Assembly (NCBI RefSeq): GCF_013408525.1
Contig: NZ_JACBZM010000001.1
Coordinates: forward strand, 434,001-498,000
Source: Nocardioides aromaticivorans
GTDB taxonomy: Bacteria > Actinomycetota > Actinomycetes > Propionibacteriales > Nocardioidaceae
Direction of reading: 5' to 3'
DNA length: 64,000 nucleotides
In this document: positions 12,982-22,436 of the stretch, one piece after another
How positions within the stretch are numbered: position 1 is the stretch's first letter
Layout: every line of letters starts with the position of its first letter
Program-made: the position numbers and the translations under genes
Notes under the pieces: model-generated
Database searches by the model: none
Told to the model about the DNA's origin: nothing
Seen by the model: only the letters and a program-made list of their open reading frames with translations

Positions 12982-14246
12982 GCGGACGCCACCAGGATCG
13001 AGCCGGCGATGCCCTCGAGGAAGGTGCCGACCGTGAACGCCGCGAGCAGCAGCTTGGGCTGTGAGACCGGGATGCTGCCCATCGTCTCCCCCGTCCGCGC
13101 GTTGACCGCGATGTAGTGCAGGAGGCCGTTGCTCTCCTGCTGGTAGGAGTAGAGCCACACCGGGAGGTACATCGACACCCAGCGCGATCCGCCGACGTCG
13201 ACCTTCTCCTGCTCCCACCGCACGCCGCGGTCGAACCGGCCGAGCGAGGCGTGCACCTGCGAGCGGCCGATCGAGAGGAGCTGGTCCTCGAGGACCGGCT
13301 TGACCGCCTCGACGTTGAGGTCGCGCTTCTCGCTGGTGAAGCCGACGAGGTAGCTGGCGTTCCACTTCACGGCGTTCTTCGTGTCGAACGGCAGGATCGA
13401 GTTGACGATGTTGTTGGTGTTCGCGGTGCCGAACTGCGCGCGCTCCGAGGAGCCCTCGACGGTGAGGTCGTCGACGGTGAAGCTGACCTGGCGCGTGACC
13501 TGGTAGATGTCGGCGGCGTAGTAGGTCGTCGTGCGCTTGTTGTCCCCGCTGCCCGTCGTCTCGGTCCAGCGTCGGGTCTGGACCTCGCCCTTGCCCCAGT
13601 ACTGCGACTCGGCGCGGGCGTCGATGACCAGGTAGGGCAGGTAGACACCCAGGACGTTCTCCGGCACGAACTCCTTCTTGAACCGGCGGTGCGCGAACAG
13701 CCGACGGCTGCCCGCGAAGGCGCGGATCTTCTCGACCGCCTCCTCCTTGGTGAGCCGGAACGGCAGGACCGCGTCGGGTACGGCGCCGTTGGGGATCTGC
13801 TGGTTGACGTTCAGCGTGTGCCGGCACCAGTGGCAGCGGGCGTTGAGCGCGTGCGCGGTGTCGACGACGACCTCGGCCCCGCAGGCCTCGCACTTGAAGG
13901 TGAGCACGTCGCTGGCGTCGGCCCGGATGTCCTCCGCGCCGCTGGCGATGACCGTGCCCTCGAGCTCGTCGATGCCCTCACCGAGGCCGAACTCCTCCTC
14001 GACCCGCGCCTCGTGCCACTCGTTGCGGCAGAACAGGCACACCAGCATCCCGGTCGACGCGCGCAGCTGGACGTCGGTCGAACCGCACTTCGGGCACCTG
14101 TTGAGGCCGTCCTTGAGCGACTCGTTGACGGTCTCGATGCTGGGCCCCGCCTCTGGCTCGGCCTTGGCCGCGGCCAGCTCCTCCTCGAGCGACAGCGGCG
14201 GACCGTCGAAGGTCGGCTGCTGCGGCTCCACCGGCTCCTGCGTCAC
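12978..14246 (-). CDS. Double zinc-ribbon membrane protein (YdjG-like)
   Basis: A 422-residue protein with two N-terminal zinc ribbons: CPKCGSTDVQ...CLFCRNEW (about residues 46-70) and CEACGAEV...CHWCRHTL (about 110-135). The following region, with VLPFRLTKEEAVEKI and GVYLPYLVIDA, resembles the TFIIB-type zinc-ribbon proteins related to B. subtilis YdjG. The C-terminus is hydrophobic (LLLAAFTVGTFLEGIAGSIL), suggesting membrane association. The GTG at 14246 overlaps the SPFH stop by 4 bases. In B. subtilis YdjG works with the SPFH protein YdjI in membrane stress; the same partnership here is inference. Confidence 0.8.
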   Translation of the reverse strand: MTQEPVEPQQPTFDGPPLSLEEELAAAKAEPEAGPSIETVNESLKDGLNRCPKCGSTDVQLRASTGMLVCLFCRNEWHEARVEEEFGLGEGIDELEGTVIASGAEDIRADASDVLTFKCEACGAEVVVDTAHALNARCHWCRHTLNVNQQIPNGAVPDAVLPFRLTKEEAVEKIRAFAGSRRLFAHRRFKKEFVPENVLGVYLPYLVIDARAESQYWGKGEVQTRRWTETTGSGDNKRTTTYYAADIYQVTRQVSFTVDDLTVEGSSERAQFGTANTNNIVNSILPFDTKNAVKWNASYLVGFTSEKRDLNVEAVKPVLEDQLLSIGRSQVHASLGRFDRGVRWEQEKVDVGGSRWVSMYLPVWLYSYQQESNGLLHYIAVNARTGETMGSIPVSQPKLLLAAFTVGTFLEGIAGSILVASA

Positions 14247-15445
14247 AGACCGAGCGCCTTCGCCTTCGCCGCGTCGTAGTCCTCCTGCGTGATGAGGCCG
14301 GCGTCGAGCATCTCCTTGGCGCGCTTGAGGACCGCCATCGGGTCCTCGGCGGCCGGGGCCGCCGGAGCTGCCGGAGCCGCCGGGGCGGCCGGGGCGGGAG
14401 CCGGGGCGGCGGGGGCCGGCGTGGCCGGCTGCTGGAGGCCACCGAGGCCCATCCCGCCCGTCGCCATGCCCATCCCGATCAGGCCGCCGGGACCGGCGTT
14501 CTCGCCCGCGGCCTCGATGCCCGCGGCGACCGACGCCTGCAGGTTGGAGTTGCCGCGCGAGCCGGACAGGGCGTCGGCACGCTGGACGTTCTTGAGCAGC
14601 TCGCGGGTGTTGGCGTCGTACTCGATGGAGACGAGGGCGACCTTGACGATCTCGAGGCCACGGTCGGTGCGCCACTGGTAGTTCTGCTCGACGGCGGCGG
14701 AGAGCGACTGGGCGAACCCGATCGAGTCCTGCTGGAGCCGGGTGATCCGGTTGCCCTTGGCAGGGTCGTTGGTGTACATCGAGAACGCCGGGGCCAGCGA
14801 GCCCACGACCTCGTTGAAGAGCTGCTCGCCCGCCGGGTTGTCGATGTCGGTGAAGTCGAACTGCTGGCGCCCGCCGATGACGTCGGCCGGGACGAAGTTG
14901 CGGATGAAGGTCAGCGGGTCGGTGATCTTCAGCGTGTAGGTGCCGCGGGTGATCGCGCCGACCTGGGTGTTGAGGAAGGCGTCGTCCCAGTAGATCTCCG
15001 ACTGGGTGCCGAACTTGTTGTTGGGCAGCTCCTTGAGCGTCACGAAGATCGCGGACTGCTGGGCGGACGGGCGACCGCCGAACTTGAAGCGCTCCCAGCT
15101 CTGCTTGATGATCGAGTCGACCAGCCCGCCGCCGGTGAAGACCGACTGCGAGGCCGGGTCGTCGGAGTTCCAGATGTAGGCGCCCGGCTCGGCGGCGAAG
15201 CCCGTGAAGGCGCCGTCCTCGAGCAGCACCAGCCCGTAGCCCTCCGGCACGATGATCTTGGAGCCGTTCGTGATCACGCCCTCGGAGCCCTGCGTGTTGC
15301 TGCCGCGGCCGGCGTTCTGGCCCTTCGCGACCGCGGGGAAGACCGCAACCGTCGAGCCGACGCCGTCCGGGACGCCGTAGAAGTCGACCCACTGGTCGGC
15401 GAGCGTGCCGCCGATCGCGCCGACAGCAGCCTGGATGAGTCCCAC
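14243..15445 (-). CDS. SPFH-domain protein with C-terminal SHOCT motif (YdjI-like)
   Basis: A 400-residue protein of the virion-core/YdjI type of SPFH (band 7) proteins, which scaffold membrane microdomains. The SPFH body covers about residues 50-310 (VPEGYGLVLLEDG, ITDPLTFIRNFVPADV, VALVSIEYDANTRELL). An Ala/Pro linker follows, then a SHOCT-like end (MAVLKRAKEMLDAGLITQED). GTG at 15445 is preferred because AAAGGAGA lies about 7 bases upstream. B. subtilis YdjI instead ends in a zinc ribbon; here the ribbons are on the next gene. It is the first gene of a four-gene overlapping cassette, preceded by the tsf terminator, so it probably has its own promoter. Confidence 0.85.
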   Translation of the reverse strand: MGLIQAAVGAIGGTLADQWVDFYGVPDGVGSTVAVFPAVAKGQNAGRGSNTQGSEGVITNGSKIIVPEGYGLVLLEDGAFTGFAAEPGAYIWNSDDPASQSVFTGGGLVDSIIKQSWERFKFGGRPSAQQSAIFVTLKELPNNKFGTQSEIYWDDAFLNTQVGAITRGTYTLKITDPLTFIRNFVPADVIGGRQQFDFTDIDNPAGEQLFNEVVGSLAPAFSMYTNDPAKGNRITRLQQDSIGFAQSLSAAVEQNYQWRTDRGLEIVKVALVSIEYDANTRELLKNVQRADALSGSRGNSNLQASVAAGIEAAGENAGPGGLIGMGMATGGMGLGGLQQPATPAPAAPAPAPAAPAAPAAPAAPAAEDPMAVLKRAKEMLDAGLITQEDYDAAKAKALGL

Positions 15446-15494
15446 GTGACGATCTCCTTTGCAGACGCGTGCGTCCGCGTGTGGGCGCACGTCA

Positions 15495-15508
15495 CGGACA
15501 CATGTCCG
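15495..15508. promoter_or_regulatory. Inverted repeat upstream of the SPFH cassette
   Basis: CGGACA-CA-TGTCCG is a perfect 6-bp inverted repeat with a 2-base spacer, 50 bases upstream of the SPFH start and between it and the tsf terminator. Its size and place fit an operator for the cassette, but no known regulator consensus is matched. Confidence 0.35.
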
Positions 15509-15554
15509 AAGCCGGGATCCACAAACCTACCCCGTGCGCCGCGACGGCACAGGC

Positions 15555-15602
15555 AAAAAGCCGACGGCCGGTGATCACCCCAGGGTGACCACCGGCCGTC
15601 GG
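15555..15602 (-). terminator. tsf intrinsic terminator
   Basis: A 19-bp stem (15561-15579 with 15584-15602, one A-C mismatch, 4-base loop) is followed on the minus strand by five T (15555-15559). It lies 17 bases after the tsf stop and ends the rpsB-tsf transcript before the SPFH cassette. Confidence 0.9.
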
Positions 15603-15618
15603 TGCGATCAGTGCGCGA

Positions 15619-16428
15619 TCAGGCGCCGACCTCGAAGCGCGCGAAGCGCTTGACCGTCGTGCCGGCCTCGTCGAGGACGGCCTTGACCGTCTTCTTCGAC
15701 TCCGAGACCGACTCCTGCTCGAGGAGCACGAGCTCCTTGAAGAAGCCGCCCAGGCGACCCTCGACGATCTTGGCGACGGCAGCCTCGGGCTTGCCCTCCT
15801 CGATCGTCTTCTTGGTCAGGACGTCCTTCTCGGCCGCGACGATGTCCGCGGGGACCTCGTCGCGGGTGAGGTACTGCGCCTTGAGCGCGGCGACCTGCAT
15901 CGCGGCGCCACGGGCAGCGGCCTCGTCGCCGTCGTACTCGACGAGCACGCCGACGGCGGGCGGCAGGTCGGCCGCACGCTTGTGCAGGTAGACCGCGACC
16001 GGGCCGTCGAAGTACGCGACGCCGCCGAGCTCGATCTTCTCGCCGATGGTGATGGCGAGGTTCTCGACCACCTGGCCGACGGTGCTGTCGCCCAGCGGCA
16101 GCGCCTTGGCGGCCTCGGTGTCGGTGGCCTTGCCCGCGTCGACCGCCTCGGCGATCTGCTGGGCGGCCTTGATGAACTCCTCGTTCTTCGCGACGAAGTC
16201 GGTCTCCGACTTCAGCTCGATGAGCGCGCCGCCGGCGTTGGCCACGAGACCGGCCGAGGTCTCGCGCTCGGCGCCGCGGGCGGCCGCCTTGGCGGCGCCC
16301 TTGACGCGGAGCAGCTCGACGGCCTTGTCGAAGTCGCCGTCGGTCTCGTCGAGCGCCTTCTTGCAGTCCATCATTCCGGCGCCGGTCAGCTCGCGGAGCT
16401 TCTTGACGTCAGCAGCAGTGAATGCCAT
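15619..16428 (-). CDS. tsf: Translation elongation factor Ts
   Basis: Guanine-nucleotide exchange factor for EF-Tu. 269 residues, typical for actinobacteria. It starts [20 protein letters not shown], followed by the EF-Ts signatures [16 protein letters not shown] and [12 protein letters not shown]. It follows rpsB closely (39-base gap) in the conserved rpsB-tsf operon and ends at a strong terminator. Confidence 0.98.
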   Translation of the reverse strand: MAFTAADVKKLRELTGAGMMDCKKALDETDGDFDKAVELLRVKGAAKAAARGAERETSAGLVANAGGALIELKSETDFVAKNEEFIKAAQQIAEAVDAGKATDTEAAKALPLGDSTVGQVVENLAITIGEKIELGGVAYFDGPVAVYLHKRAADLPPAVGVLVEYDGDEAAARGAAMQVAALKAQYLTRDEVPADIVAAEKDVLTKKTIEEGKPEAAVAKIVEGRLGGFFKELVLLEQESVSESKKTVKAVLDEAGTTVKRFARFEVGA

Positions 16429-16467
16429 GAATCCTCAATCGCTTTCTGGATCGGGTGGGGGTGTCGC

Positions 16468-17385
16468 TCAGGCCTCGGCCGGGGCGTCGGCCGGGGTCTC
16501 CTCGGCGGCGGGCGCCTCGGCGGCGGGCGCCTCGGCAGCCTCGCTGGACGCACCGGTCGACTCGGACGCGGGGGTGTCCTCGGTGGGCTCGCCGCCGGTC
16601 GCCTCCACGGCAGCCTTCTCGGCGTCACCCTCGAGCAGCTCGCGCTCCCACTCGGCCAGCGGCTCCTCGGCGGTGGCGCTCGACGCACCCGCGCCGGAGC
16701 GGGCCATGAGGCCCTCGGCGGCGGCGTCGGCGATCACGCGGGTGAGCAGGCCGACCGCGCGGATCGCGTCGTCGTTGCCCGGGATCGGGAAGTCGACGTC
16801 GTCCGGGTCGCAGTTGGAGTCGAGGATGGCGATGATCGGGATGCGCAGCTTGCGCGCCTCCTCGACGGCCAGGTGCTCCTTGTTGGTGTCGACGATCCAC
16901 ACCGCGGAGGGGGTGCGGGTCATGTCGCGGATACCACCGAGCGACTTGTTCAGCTTGTCGCGCTCGCGGCGCATCTGCAGCAGCTCCTTCTTGGTGCGGC
17001 TGCTGCCCGCGACGTCGTCGAAGTCGATCTCGTCGAGCTCCTTGAGGCGGTTGATCCGCTGGTGCACGGTCGAGAAGTTGGTGAGCATGCCGCCCAGCCA
17101 GCGCTGGTTGACGTAGGGCATGCCGACGCGGGTCGCCTGCTCGGCGATCGCCTCCTGGGCCTGCTTCTTGGTGCCGACGAACATGATCGTCCCGCCCTTG
17201 GCCACGGTCTCCTTGACGAAGGCGTAGCTGCGGTCGATGAAGGCCAGCGACTGCTGCAGGTCGATGATGTAGATGCCGTTGCGGTCCGTGAGGATGAAGC
17301 GCTTCATCTTCGGGTTCCAGCGACGGGTCTGGTGTCCGAAGTGGACGCCGCTCTCGAGGAGCTGGCGCATGGTCACGACAGCCAT
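16468..17385 (-). CDS. rpsB: 30S ribosomal protein S2
   Basis: 305 residues. The core ([58 protein letters not shown]) is standard S2. A tail of about 65 residues rich in Ala and Glu (repeats of AEAPAAE) extends beyond the family core, an acidic low-complexity extension common in actinobacterial S2. ATG at 17385 is preceded by AGGAGA. It heads the rpsB-tsf operon. Confidence 0.98.
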   Translation of the reverse strand: MAVVTMRQLLESGVHFGHQTRRWNPKMKRFILTDRNGIYIIDLQQSLAFIDRSYAFVKETVAKGGTIMFVGTKKQAQEAIAEQATRVGMPYVNQRWLGGMLTNFSTVHQRINRLKELDEIDFDDVAGSSRTKKELLQMRRERDKLNKSLGGIRDMTRTPSAVWIVDTNKEHLAVEEARKLRIPIIAILDSNCDPDDVDFPIPGNDDAIRAVGLLTRVIADAAAEGLMARSGAGASSATAEEPLAEWERELLEGDAEKAAVEATGGEPTEDTPASESTGASSEAAEAPAAEAPAAEETPADAPAEA

Positions 17386-17700
17386 GATTTCTCCTGTACT
17401 TGTTTCAGTTGGTCCTGTCGTCTGCACGCGATCCGACCGCCGATCCGGTGATCGGCGGACTGAGGATCGACGCCCACGGGCGACCGGGGCCACTGTTCTC
17501 AAGGAGAGGGACCCCGTCGTGGTCTGCGGACGAGCGAATTCCGGTCCAGGGCGGACCGGTGCCTCCCAGCGTACGGCGCGAGGTGCTCCCCGGACCAATT
17601 GCGGCCACCGACCATCCACAGCGCACGTCCGGCACGTCCTCCTCCACAGGAGCGCGAGCGCCCGGGCTGCTTCCCCGGGCCACGAGCGCAGGCTCGTCCC
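17386..17700. other. Divergent intergenic region, rpsB / M23-like gene
   Basis: A 315-base gap between divergent starts, with no convincing gene. On the rpsB side there is a perfect 9-bp stem, CCGCCGATC-CGGT-GATCGGCGG (17437-17458 region), that would lie in the rpsB leader; without a known actinobacterial S2 leader to compare, its regulatory role is a guess. The rpsB promoter must lie here, but no clear -10/-35 pair could be fixed by eye. Confidence 0.4.
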
Positions 17701-18285
17701 ATGCGCCCGTCCTGGCTCGTGGTGGCCCTCACCAGCATCGCCCTGACCCTCTCGTCCACCGGCCCCGTCCCCGCCGATGCGGCCGAGGCCGACGACCCCG
17801 TCGGGGTGTGGCCGCTGCAGCCCGAGCCCGAGGTCGTCGCGCGCTTCGACCCACCCGACCAGCCGTGGGGCGAGGGCCACCGCGGGGTCGACCTCGCCGG
17901 CCGGGTCGGTCAGGTCGTCCGCTCGGCGCTGCCGGGGCGCGTGGTGTTCGCCGGCCGCATCGCGGGGCGCGGGGTGGTCGCGGTCGGCCACGGGAGCACC
18001 CGGACGACGTACGAACCGGTGGCAGCGACGGTCCGGGTCGGTGACGAGGTGTCCGCGGGCGGGTCGATCGGCACGCTCGAGCTGGCCGGCTCCCACTGCT
18101 TCCCCCGCGCCTGCCTCCACTGGGGCTGGCTGCGTGGCGAGGACTACCTCGACCCGCTGCGCCTGGTCGGGGCCGGTCCGGTGCGCCTGCTGCCGCTGTG
18201 GCGGGCGCTGCCGGCGCTCGCGGTGCTCGGTGCTAGGCCCGTGGATGTGCTTGCTGGTAGGCCCGGCGCAGCCGGTCGGTGGTGA
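17701..18285 (+). CDS. Secreted M23 (LytM)-like protein
   Basis: A 194-residue protein with a signal peptide ending near AAEADDP and an M23 endopeptidase fold. [11 protein letters not shown] supplies the first metal ligands (H and D). The usual HxH motif reads CLHWG (in RACLHWGWL): the metal-binding second histidine is kept but the catalytic first one is cysteine. This short actinobacterial type is common, so it may be a peptidoglycan-binding or altered-activity member rather than broken. ATG at 17701. It converges on xerC, overlapping it by 53 bases at the 3' ends. Confidence 0.8.
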   Translation: MRPSWLVVALTSIALTLSSTGPVPADAAEADDPVGVWPLQPEPEVVARFDPPDQPWGEGHRGVDLAGRVGQVVRSALPGRVVFAGRIAGRGVVAVGHGSTRTTYEPVAATVRVGDEVSAGGSIGTLELAGSHCFPRACLHWGWLRGEDYLDPLRLVGAGPVRLLPLWRALPALAVLGARPVDVLAGRPGAAGRW

Positions 18286-19171
18286 CGTGGGTGTAGCGCT
18301 GGGTCGTGGCCAGCGACGCGTGGCCGAGCAGCTCCTGGACGGACCTGAGGTCGGCACCGCCCTCGAGGAGGTGGGTCGCCGCGGTGTGGCGCAGTCCGTG
18401 GGGTCCCAAGTCGGGCGCTCCGGGGACGTCGGCCAGTCGCCGGTGCACCAGCGTGCGCACCGCGCGCTGGTCGATCCGTCCGCCCCGGGCGCCGAGGAAG
18501 AGCGCCGGCCCCGAGCCGGGACGCGCGAGCCGGGGGCGCCCCGCCGCCACCCACCGGTCGAGAGCAGCAGCGGCGGGATGCCCGAACGGGATCGTCCGCT
18601 CCTTGCGGCCCTTGCCGAAGACGCGGACGACGTTGCGGTCGCGGTCCACGTCGTCGACGTCGAGGGCGCACAGCTCCCCCACCCGCATGCCGGTGGCGTA
18701 GAGCAGCTCGAGCATCGCCACGTCACGGGCGCCGACCGGGCTGCCGTCGTCGGCGAGCTCGGCGGCAGCGGCGATCAGCTCGCGGGCCTCGTCGACCCGC
18801 AGCACGTCGGGCAGCGTGCGGTGCGGCTTGGGCGACCCCAGGGCGGACCCGACGTCCGACGCCGCCCTGCCGGTCCGCGCCAGCCAGCCCGTGAAGACCC
18901 GTGCAGCGGTCGCGCGGCGGGCCAGCGTGGTCCGCGACAGCCCGGACGCCTGCTGGCGCGCGAGCCAGCTGCGCAGCGTGCGCAGGTCGAGCTCGTCGGG
19001 TCCCTCGAGCCCCAGCCGGGCGGCATGGTCGAGCAGGTTGCCGATGTCGCCGAGGTAGGCCGTCACCGTGTGCGGGGCCAGGTCCCGCTCGGCGACCAGG
19101 TGCCGCTCGTACGACGCCAGCACGCCCGCCGCCCACTCGGGCAGCACGTCCTCGGTGTCCGCGGCGCTCAC
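18233..19171 (-). CDS. xerC: Tyrosine recombinase XerC
   Basis: Resolves chromosome dimers at dif with XerD. 312 residues. SAM-like N-terminal core-binding domain ([17 protein letters not shown]), then the catalytic set: Arg in [12 protein letters not shown], Lys in [11 protein letters not shown], HxxR in HGLRHTAAT, His in [11 protein letters not shown] and Tyr in TQRYTHV. GTG at 19171 is 28 bases after the dprA stop. The setting next to dprA and comM is the usual housekeeping place, so it is not a mobile-element integrase. Confidence 0.95.
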   Translation of the reverse strand: MSAADTEDVLPEWAAGVLASYERHLVAERDLAPHTVTAYLGDIGNLLDHAARLGLEGPDELDLRTLRSWLARQQASGLSRTTLARRATAARVFTGWLARTGRAASDVGSALGSPKPHRTLPDVLRVDEARELIAAAAELADDGSPVGARDVAMLELLYATGMRVGELCALDVDDVDRDRNVVRVFGKGRKERTIPFGHPAAAALDRWVAAGRPRLARPGSGPALFLGARGGRIDQRAVRTLVHRRLADVPGAPDLGPHGLRHTAATHLLEGGADLRSVQELLGHASLATTQRYTHVTTDRLRRAYQQAHPRA

Positions 19172-19199
19172 TCGTTCATCGTAGGGACGCCAGGTGTCG

Positions 19200-20336
19200 T
19201 CACCGCCTCCCCCGCTCGGTGAGTCGCCACCCGGTCGGCAGCAGCTCCACCAGGCCGTCGGCCTCGAGCCCGCTGAGGATGCGGTCGACCTCCGTGACAC
19301 CGAGACCGGCCACGAGTGCGACGGACTCCGACGGAGCCGGTGCCGCGACCGGGACCGCGTCGACCACCTGCCGCGCCCGCACGCTGAGCCGGTCGCGAGG
19401 CTGCTCGGGCGCCCGGGCGTCGGCGACCAGCTGCTCCCCCGCCGAGCCCACCAGCTCGAGCACGTCTGCTCCACCGGTGACGAGGGCGGCGCCACCGCGG
19501 CGGATGAGCTGGTGGACGCCCTCGGAGGCGACGCTCGTCAGCGGGCCGGGCGTCCCCATCACGACGCGGTTGAGCCGTTCGGCCCAGTTGGCGGTGTTGA
19601 GCGCACCGCTGCGCAGGGCGGCCTCGACCACGACCGTGCCGCGCGAGAGCGCTGCGATCAACCGGTTGCGGGCCAGGAACCGGATCCGGAACGGCGACGC
19701 TCCGGGCGGCGCCTCGGAGACGACGAGGTGGTGCTCGGCGAGGTGCTCGAGCATCGCCCGGTGCGCCGCCGGGTAGGCCCGGTCGACGCCGCAGGCCAGC
19801 ACCGCCACCGTGCTCGCCCCCGCCGCCACGGCTCCTCGATGGGCCGCGTAGTCGACGCCGAACGCGCCTCCGCTGACCACCGGGCGGCCGGCGGCCCCGA
19901 CCACGGCCGCGAGGTCGCCGGCGACCTCGTCGCCATAGGTCGTCGACGACCGCGACCCCACGACCGCGACCGCGTCCGCGAGCTCGTCCAGGCGCTGCGG
20001 CCCCCTGACCCACAGGCCGGCGGGGACGCCGCCGCGCTCCTGCAGCGCCCCGGCGGCGTCGAGGTCGTCGAGCTGGCGCGGCCACTCGGCGTCGCCCGGG
20101 ACCACGAACCGGATCCCCCGGCTCGCGGCGCTCGCGAGCACCCGCTCCGGCTGGACCGTCGCCAGGCGCCCCGCGGCCGCGGTGAAGGTGTCGCGGAGGT
20201 CGGCGTGGTCGCGGAGCACCTCGAGAAAGCCTGCCGGCCCGAACTGGCGGCTCAGCCCGAGGACGCGCAGGTCGCCCGGCTCGGCGACCAGGCTGATGGT
20301 CGCCCTCGCCACCCGCTCCTCCTCGCTCACGCTCAT
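19200..20336 (-). CDS. dprA: DNA-processing protein DprA
   Basis: A Rossmann-fold ssDNA-binding protein that loads RecA on incoming DNA. 378 residues. Family motifs: [35 protein letters not shown], and [19 protein letters not shown] winged-helix-like C-terminus follows. ATG at 20336 overlaps the comM stop by 4 bases. It belongs to a yraN-comM-dprA-xerC run. Confidence 0.95.
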   Translation of the reverse strand: MSVSEEERVARATISLVAEPGDLRVLGLSRQFGPAGFLEVLRDHADLRDTFTAAAGRLATVQPERVLASAASRGIRFVVPGDAEWPRQLDDLDAAGALQERGGVPAGLWVRGPQRLDELADAVAVVGSRSSTTYGDEVAGDLAAVVGAAGRPVVSGGAFGVDYAAHRGAVAAGASTVAVLACGVDRAYPAAHRAMLEHLAEHHLVVSEAPPGASPFRIRFLARNRLIAALSRGTVVVEAALRSGALNTANWAERLNRVVMGTPGPLTSVASEGVHQLIRRGGAALVTGGADVLELVGSAGEQLVADARAPEQPRDRLSVRARQVVDAVPVAAPAPSESVALVAGLGVTEVDRILSGLEADGLVELLPTGWRLTERGRR

Positions 20337-21940
20337 GCCGCACCCTCCGCGCCGCGGACCGTGCGGGCGTCGAGCGCCCGGCCCATCCGCAGCCGCAGGG
20401 CGACCTCGACCTCGCCCGGACCCGGCGGGACGTCGCGACCCGAGCGGACCGCCCGCAGGTCGGCGACCGTCCACGCGAGGCGCTGCACACGGACGGCGCC
20501 CCGTGCGCCCAGGCGTCCGGCGTAGGTCTCGTTGTCGATCAGCCGCCGGGCCTCGTCGGCGAGGGGCCACGTGTCCTTGAGCCGGGGGCTCGGGATCTGC
20601 GCGTTGAGGCGCCACCCGTGACCCGCGAACCGGAGGCGCTGGCGCTCGCGCGCGGCCGCGACGCGCTCCCGCACCGTCGCGGACGACTCGGCCGGCTGGA
20701 ACGGGTCGTGGCTCGCCGGCGAGGCGGGGCGCACGTGACGGAGGATGTCGATCCGGTCGGCGATCGGTCCCGACAGGCGGCCCTGGTAGCGCCGCCGCAC
20801 GGGCTCGGGACAGGTGCAGTGGTTGGTGCGGTTGTTGGCGGTGTAGTTGCCACAGGGACACGGGTTGCTCGCCACCACGAGCATCCCGCCGGCGGGCAGG
20901 GTGATCGACTCGTCGCGTCGCGCGATCGTGATGTCACCGCTCTCCAGGGGCTGGCGCAGCGCCTCGATGACGTCGGAGCGGAAGAGGGGGAACTCGTCGA
21001 GGAAGAGGACCCCGCAGTGCGCCCGGGAGATCTCGCCGGGATGGATGCGGCCGTGGCCGCCACCGATGATGCTCACCTTGCTGGCGTCGTGGTGCGGCGC
21101 AGCGAAGGGTGGGCGGGTGAGCATCCCGGCGGCGGGGTCGAGCGCACCGGCCAGCGAGTGCAGCGCGGTGAGCTCGAGGGACTCCTCGGTCGTCAGGTCG
21201 GGCAGGATGGTCGGCAGCCGCTCGGCGAGGCTGGTCTTGCCGCACCCCTTGGCGCCCGAGAGCATCAGCGCGTGGCCGCCCGCCGCAGCAACCTCGGCGG
21301 CGTACTTCTCGTCCAGCATCCCGCGGAGGTCGGCGAGGTCGAGGTCGTCGAGGCGGTCGGAGCCGCGCCACTGCACGAGGTGGATGCCCGAGGCCGACGC
21401 CACCGGCGGTGCGTCCGGCGGCAGGTCCCCGACCAGGACGGCGACGACCTGCGCCAGGGACCGCACCCCGATCACCACCACGTCGGGCACCATCCGCGCC
21501 TCCTCGACCTGCGGCTCCGGTACGACGACCCGCCGCACGCCCCGGCTCACCGCAGCCATGACCATCGGCAGGACCCCGACCGCCGGCCGCAGCCCGCCGG
21601 CGAGGGTCAGCTCGCCGATGAACGCCGTCCCCGCGACCTGGGGATGCTCCACCTGTCCCGTCGCGGCCAGCACGCTGACCGCCATCGCGAGGTCGAAGTG
21701 GGTGCCACCCTTCGGCAGGTCCGCGGGCGAGAGCAGGATGGTGGTGCGGAACGCGGCCGGCCACTTCAGGTCGCTGTTGACGATCGCCATCCGGACCCGG
21801 TCGAGCCCCTCGCGCAGCGCGGCACCGGCACGCCCGACGACGACCACTCCGGCCTGCCCGTTCGACACGTCGGCCTGGACGTCGATCAGGTGGCCACGGG
21901 CGCCGTCGAGCGCGACGCAGTGCGTGGTGGCGAACGCCAT
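20333..21940 (-). CDS. comM: Mg-chelatase-like AAA+ ATPase ComM/YifB
   Basis: 535 residues. N-terminal Lon-like domain with MAFATTHCVALDG, Walker A GAKGCGKTS, Walker B LFLDEFPLF and a cysteine-rich CPCGNYT...CTCPEPV segment, all typical of YifB/ComM. ComM is a branch-migration helicase used in natural transformation of Vibrio. The ATG at 21940 overlaps the yraN stop by one base (TGATG). Confidence 0.95.
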   Translation of the reverse strand: MAFATTHCVALDGARGHLIDVQADVSNGQAGVVVVGRAGAALREGLDRVRMAIVNSDLKWPAAFRTTILLSPADLPKGGTHFDLAMAVSVLAATGQVEHPQVAGTAFIGELTLAGGLRPAVGVLPMVMAAVSRGVRRVVVPEPQVEEARMVPDVVVIGVRSLAQVVAVLVGDLPPDAPPVASASGIHLVQWRGSDRLDDLDLADLRGMLDEKYAAEVAAAGGHALMLSGAKGCGKTSLAERLPTILPDLTTEESLELTALHSLAGALDPAAGMLTRPPFAAPHHDASKVSIIGGGHGRIHPGEISRAHCGVLFLDEFPLFRSDVIEALRQPLESGDITIARRDESITLPAGGMLVVASNPCPCGNYTANNRTNHCTCPEPVRRRYQGRLSGPIADRIDILRHVRPASPASHDPFQPAESSATVRERVAAARERQRLRFAGHGWRLNAQIPSPRLKDTWPLADEARRLIDNETYAGRLGARGAVRVQRLAWTVADLRAVRSGRDVPPGPGEVEVALRLRMGRALDARTVRGAEGAA

Positions 21941-22308
21941 CAGAGGAGCCCTACCACGTGCTCGACGGACGGGGCGCCGCGCCGCGGGACGAGGACCGCG
22001 ACGAGGTCGATCCGGATGCCGTCGGGGCGGATGCCGCGCTCGCCGGCCCACCGCTCCCCCAGCCGCTTGAGCCGGGCGAGCTTGTCGTCGGTGATCGCCT
22101 CCTGCGGGCTGCCGGCCACCAGGCTGGTGCGCGTCTTGACCTCGCACACGACGAGGGTCGCGCCCTCGCGCAGCACGATGTCGATCTCGCCCTCGTCGCA
22201 CCGCCAGTTGCGCTCGAGCACGATCATCCCGAGATCGGCGAGGTGCCGGGCGGCCCGTCCCTCGCCGTACGCCCCGATCGCCCGCCGGGCCTGCGCTGTC
22301 GTCGTCAT
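21940..22308 (-). CDS. yraN: UPF0102 (YraN) nuclease-fold protein
   Basis: 122 residues of the restriction-endonuclease-like fold with EGEIDIV and VCEVKTR active-site motifs. MTTTAQARRAIGAYGEG at 22308 is the preferred start; an in-frame GTG at 22374 would add a non-family extension. It is commonly linked to comM/dprA. Its role is unproven, though a nuclease function is suspected. Confidence 0.9.
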   Translation of the reverse strand: MTTTAQARRAIGAYGEGRAARHLADLGMIVLERNWRCDEGEIDIVLREGATLVVCEVKTRTSLVAGSPQEAITDDKLARLKRLGERWAGERGIRPDGIRIDLVAVLVPRRGAPSVEHVVGLL

Positions 22309-22436
22309 GCCCGCCAGCGTGGCGGTCAAGGCCGGCGGCGCCGGGCCGGGCAGCGGCGCCCTGTGGACGACCACCCGTCGTCCACAGGAGGACCGCGCAC
22401 ACCTGGACGGTCAGGCCACGCGCGGGACGCATGGGG

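Noticed and set aside
17437..17458. rpsB leader hairpin as an S2-autoregulation element
   Set aside because: Only a 9-bp stem, no similarity to a known leader; kept as a note and not a regulatory call.
18233..19171. Phage-type integrase with possible att site
   Set aside because: XerC length, motif set and dprA/comM neighbourhood are housekeeping; no flanking tRNA or direct repeats.
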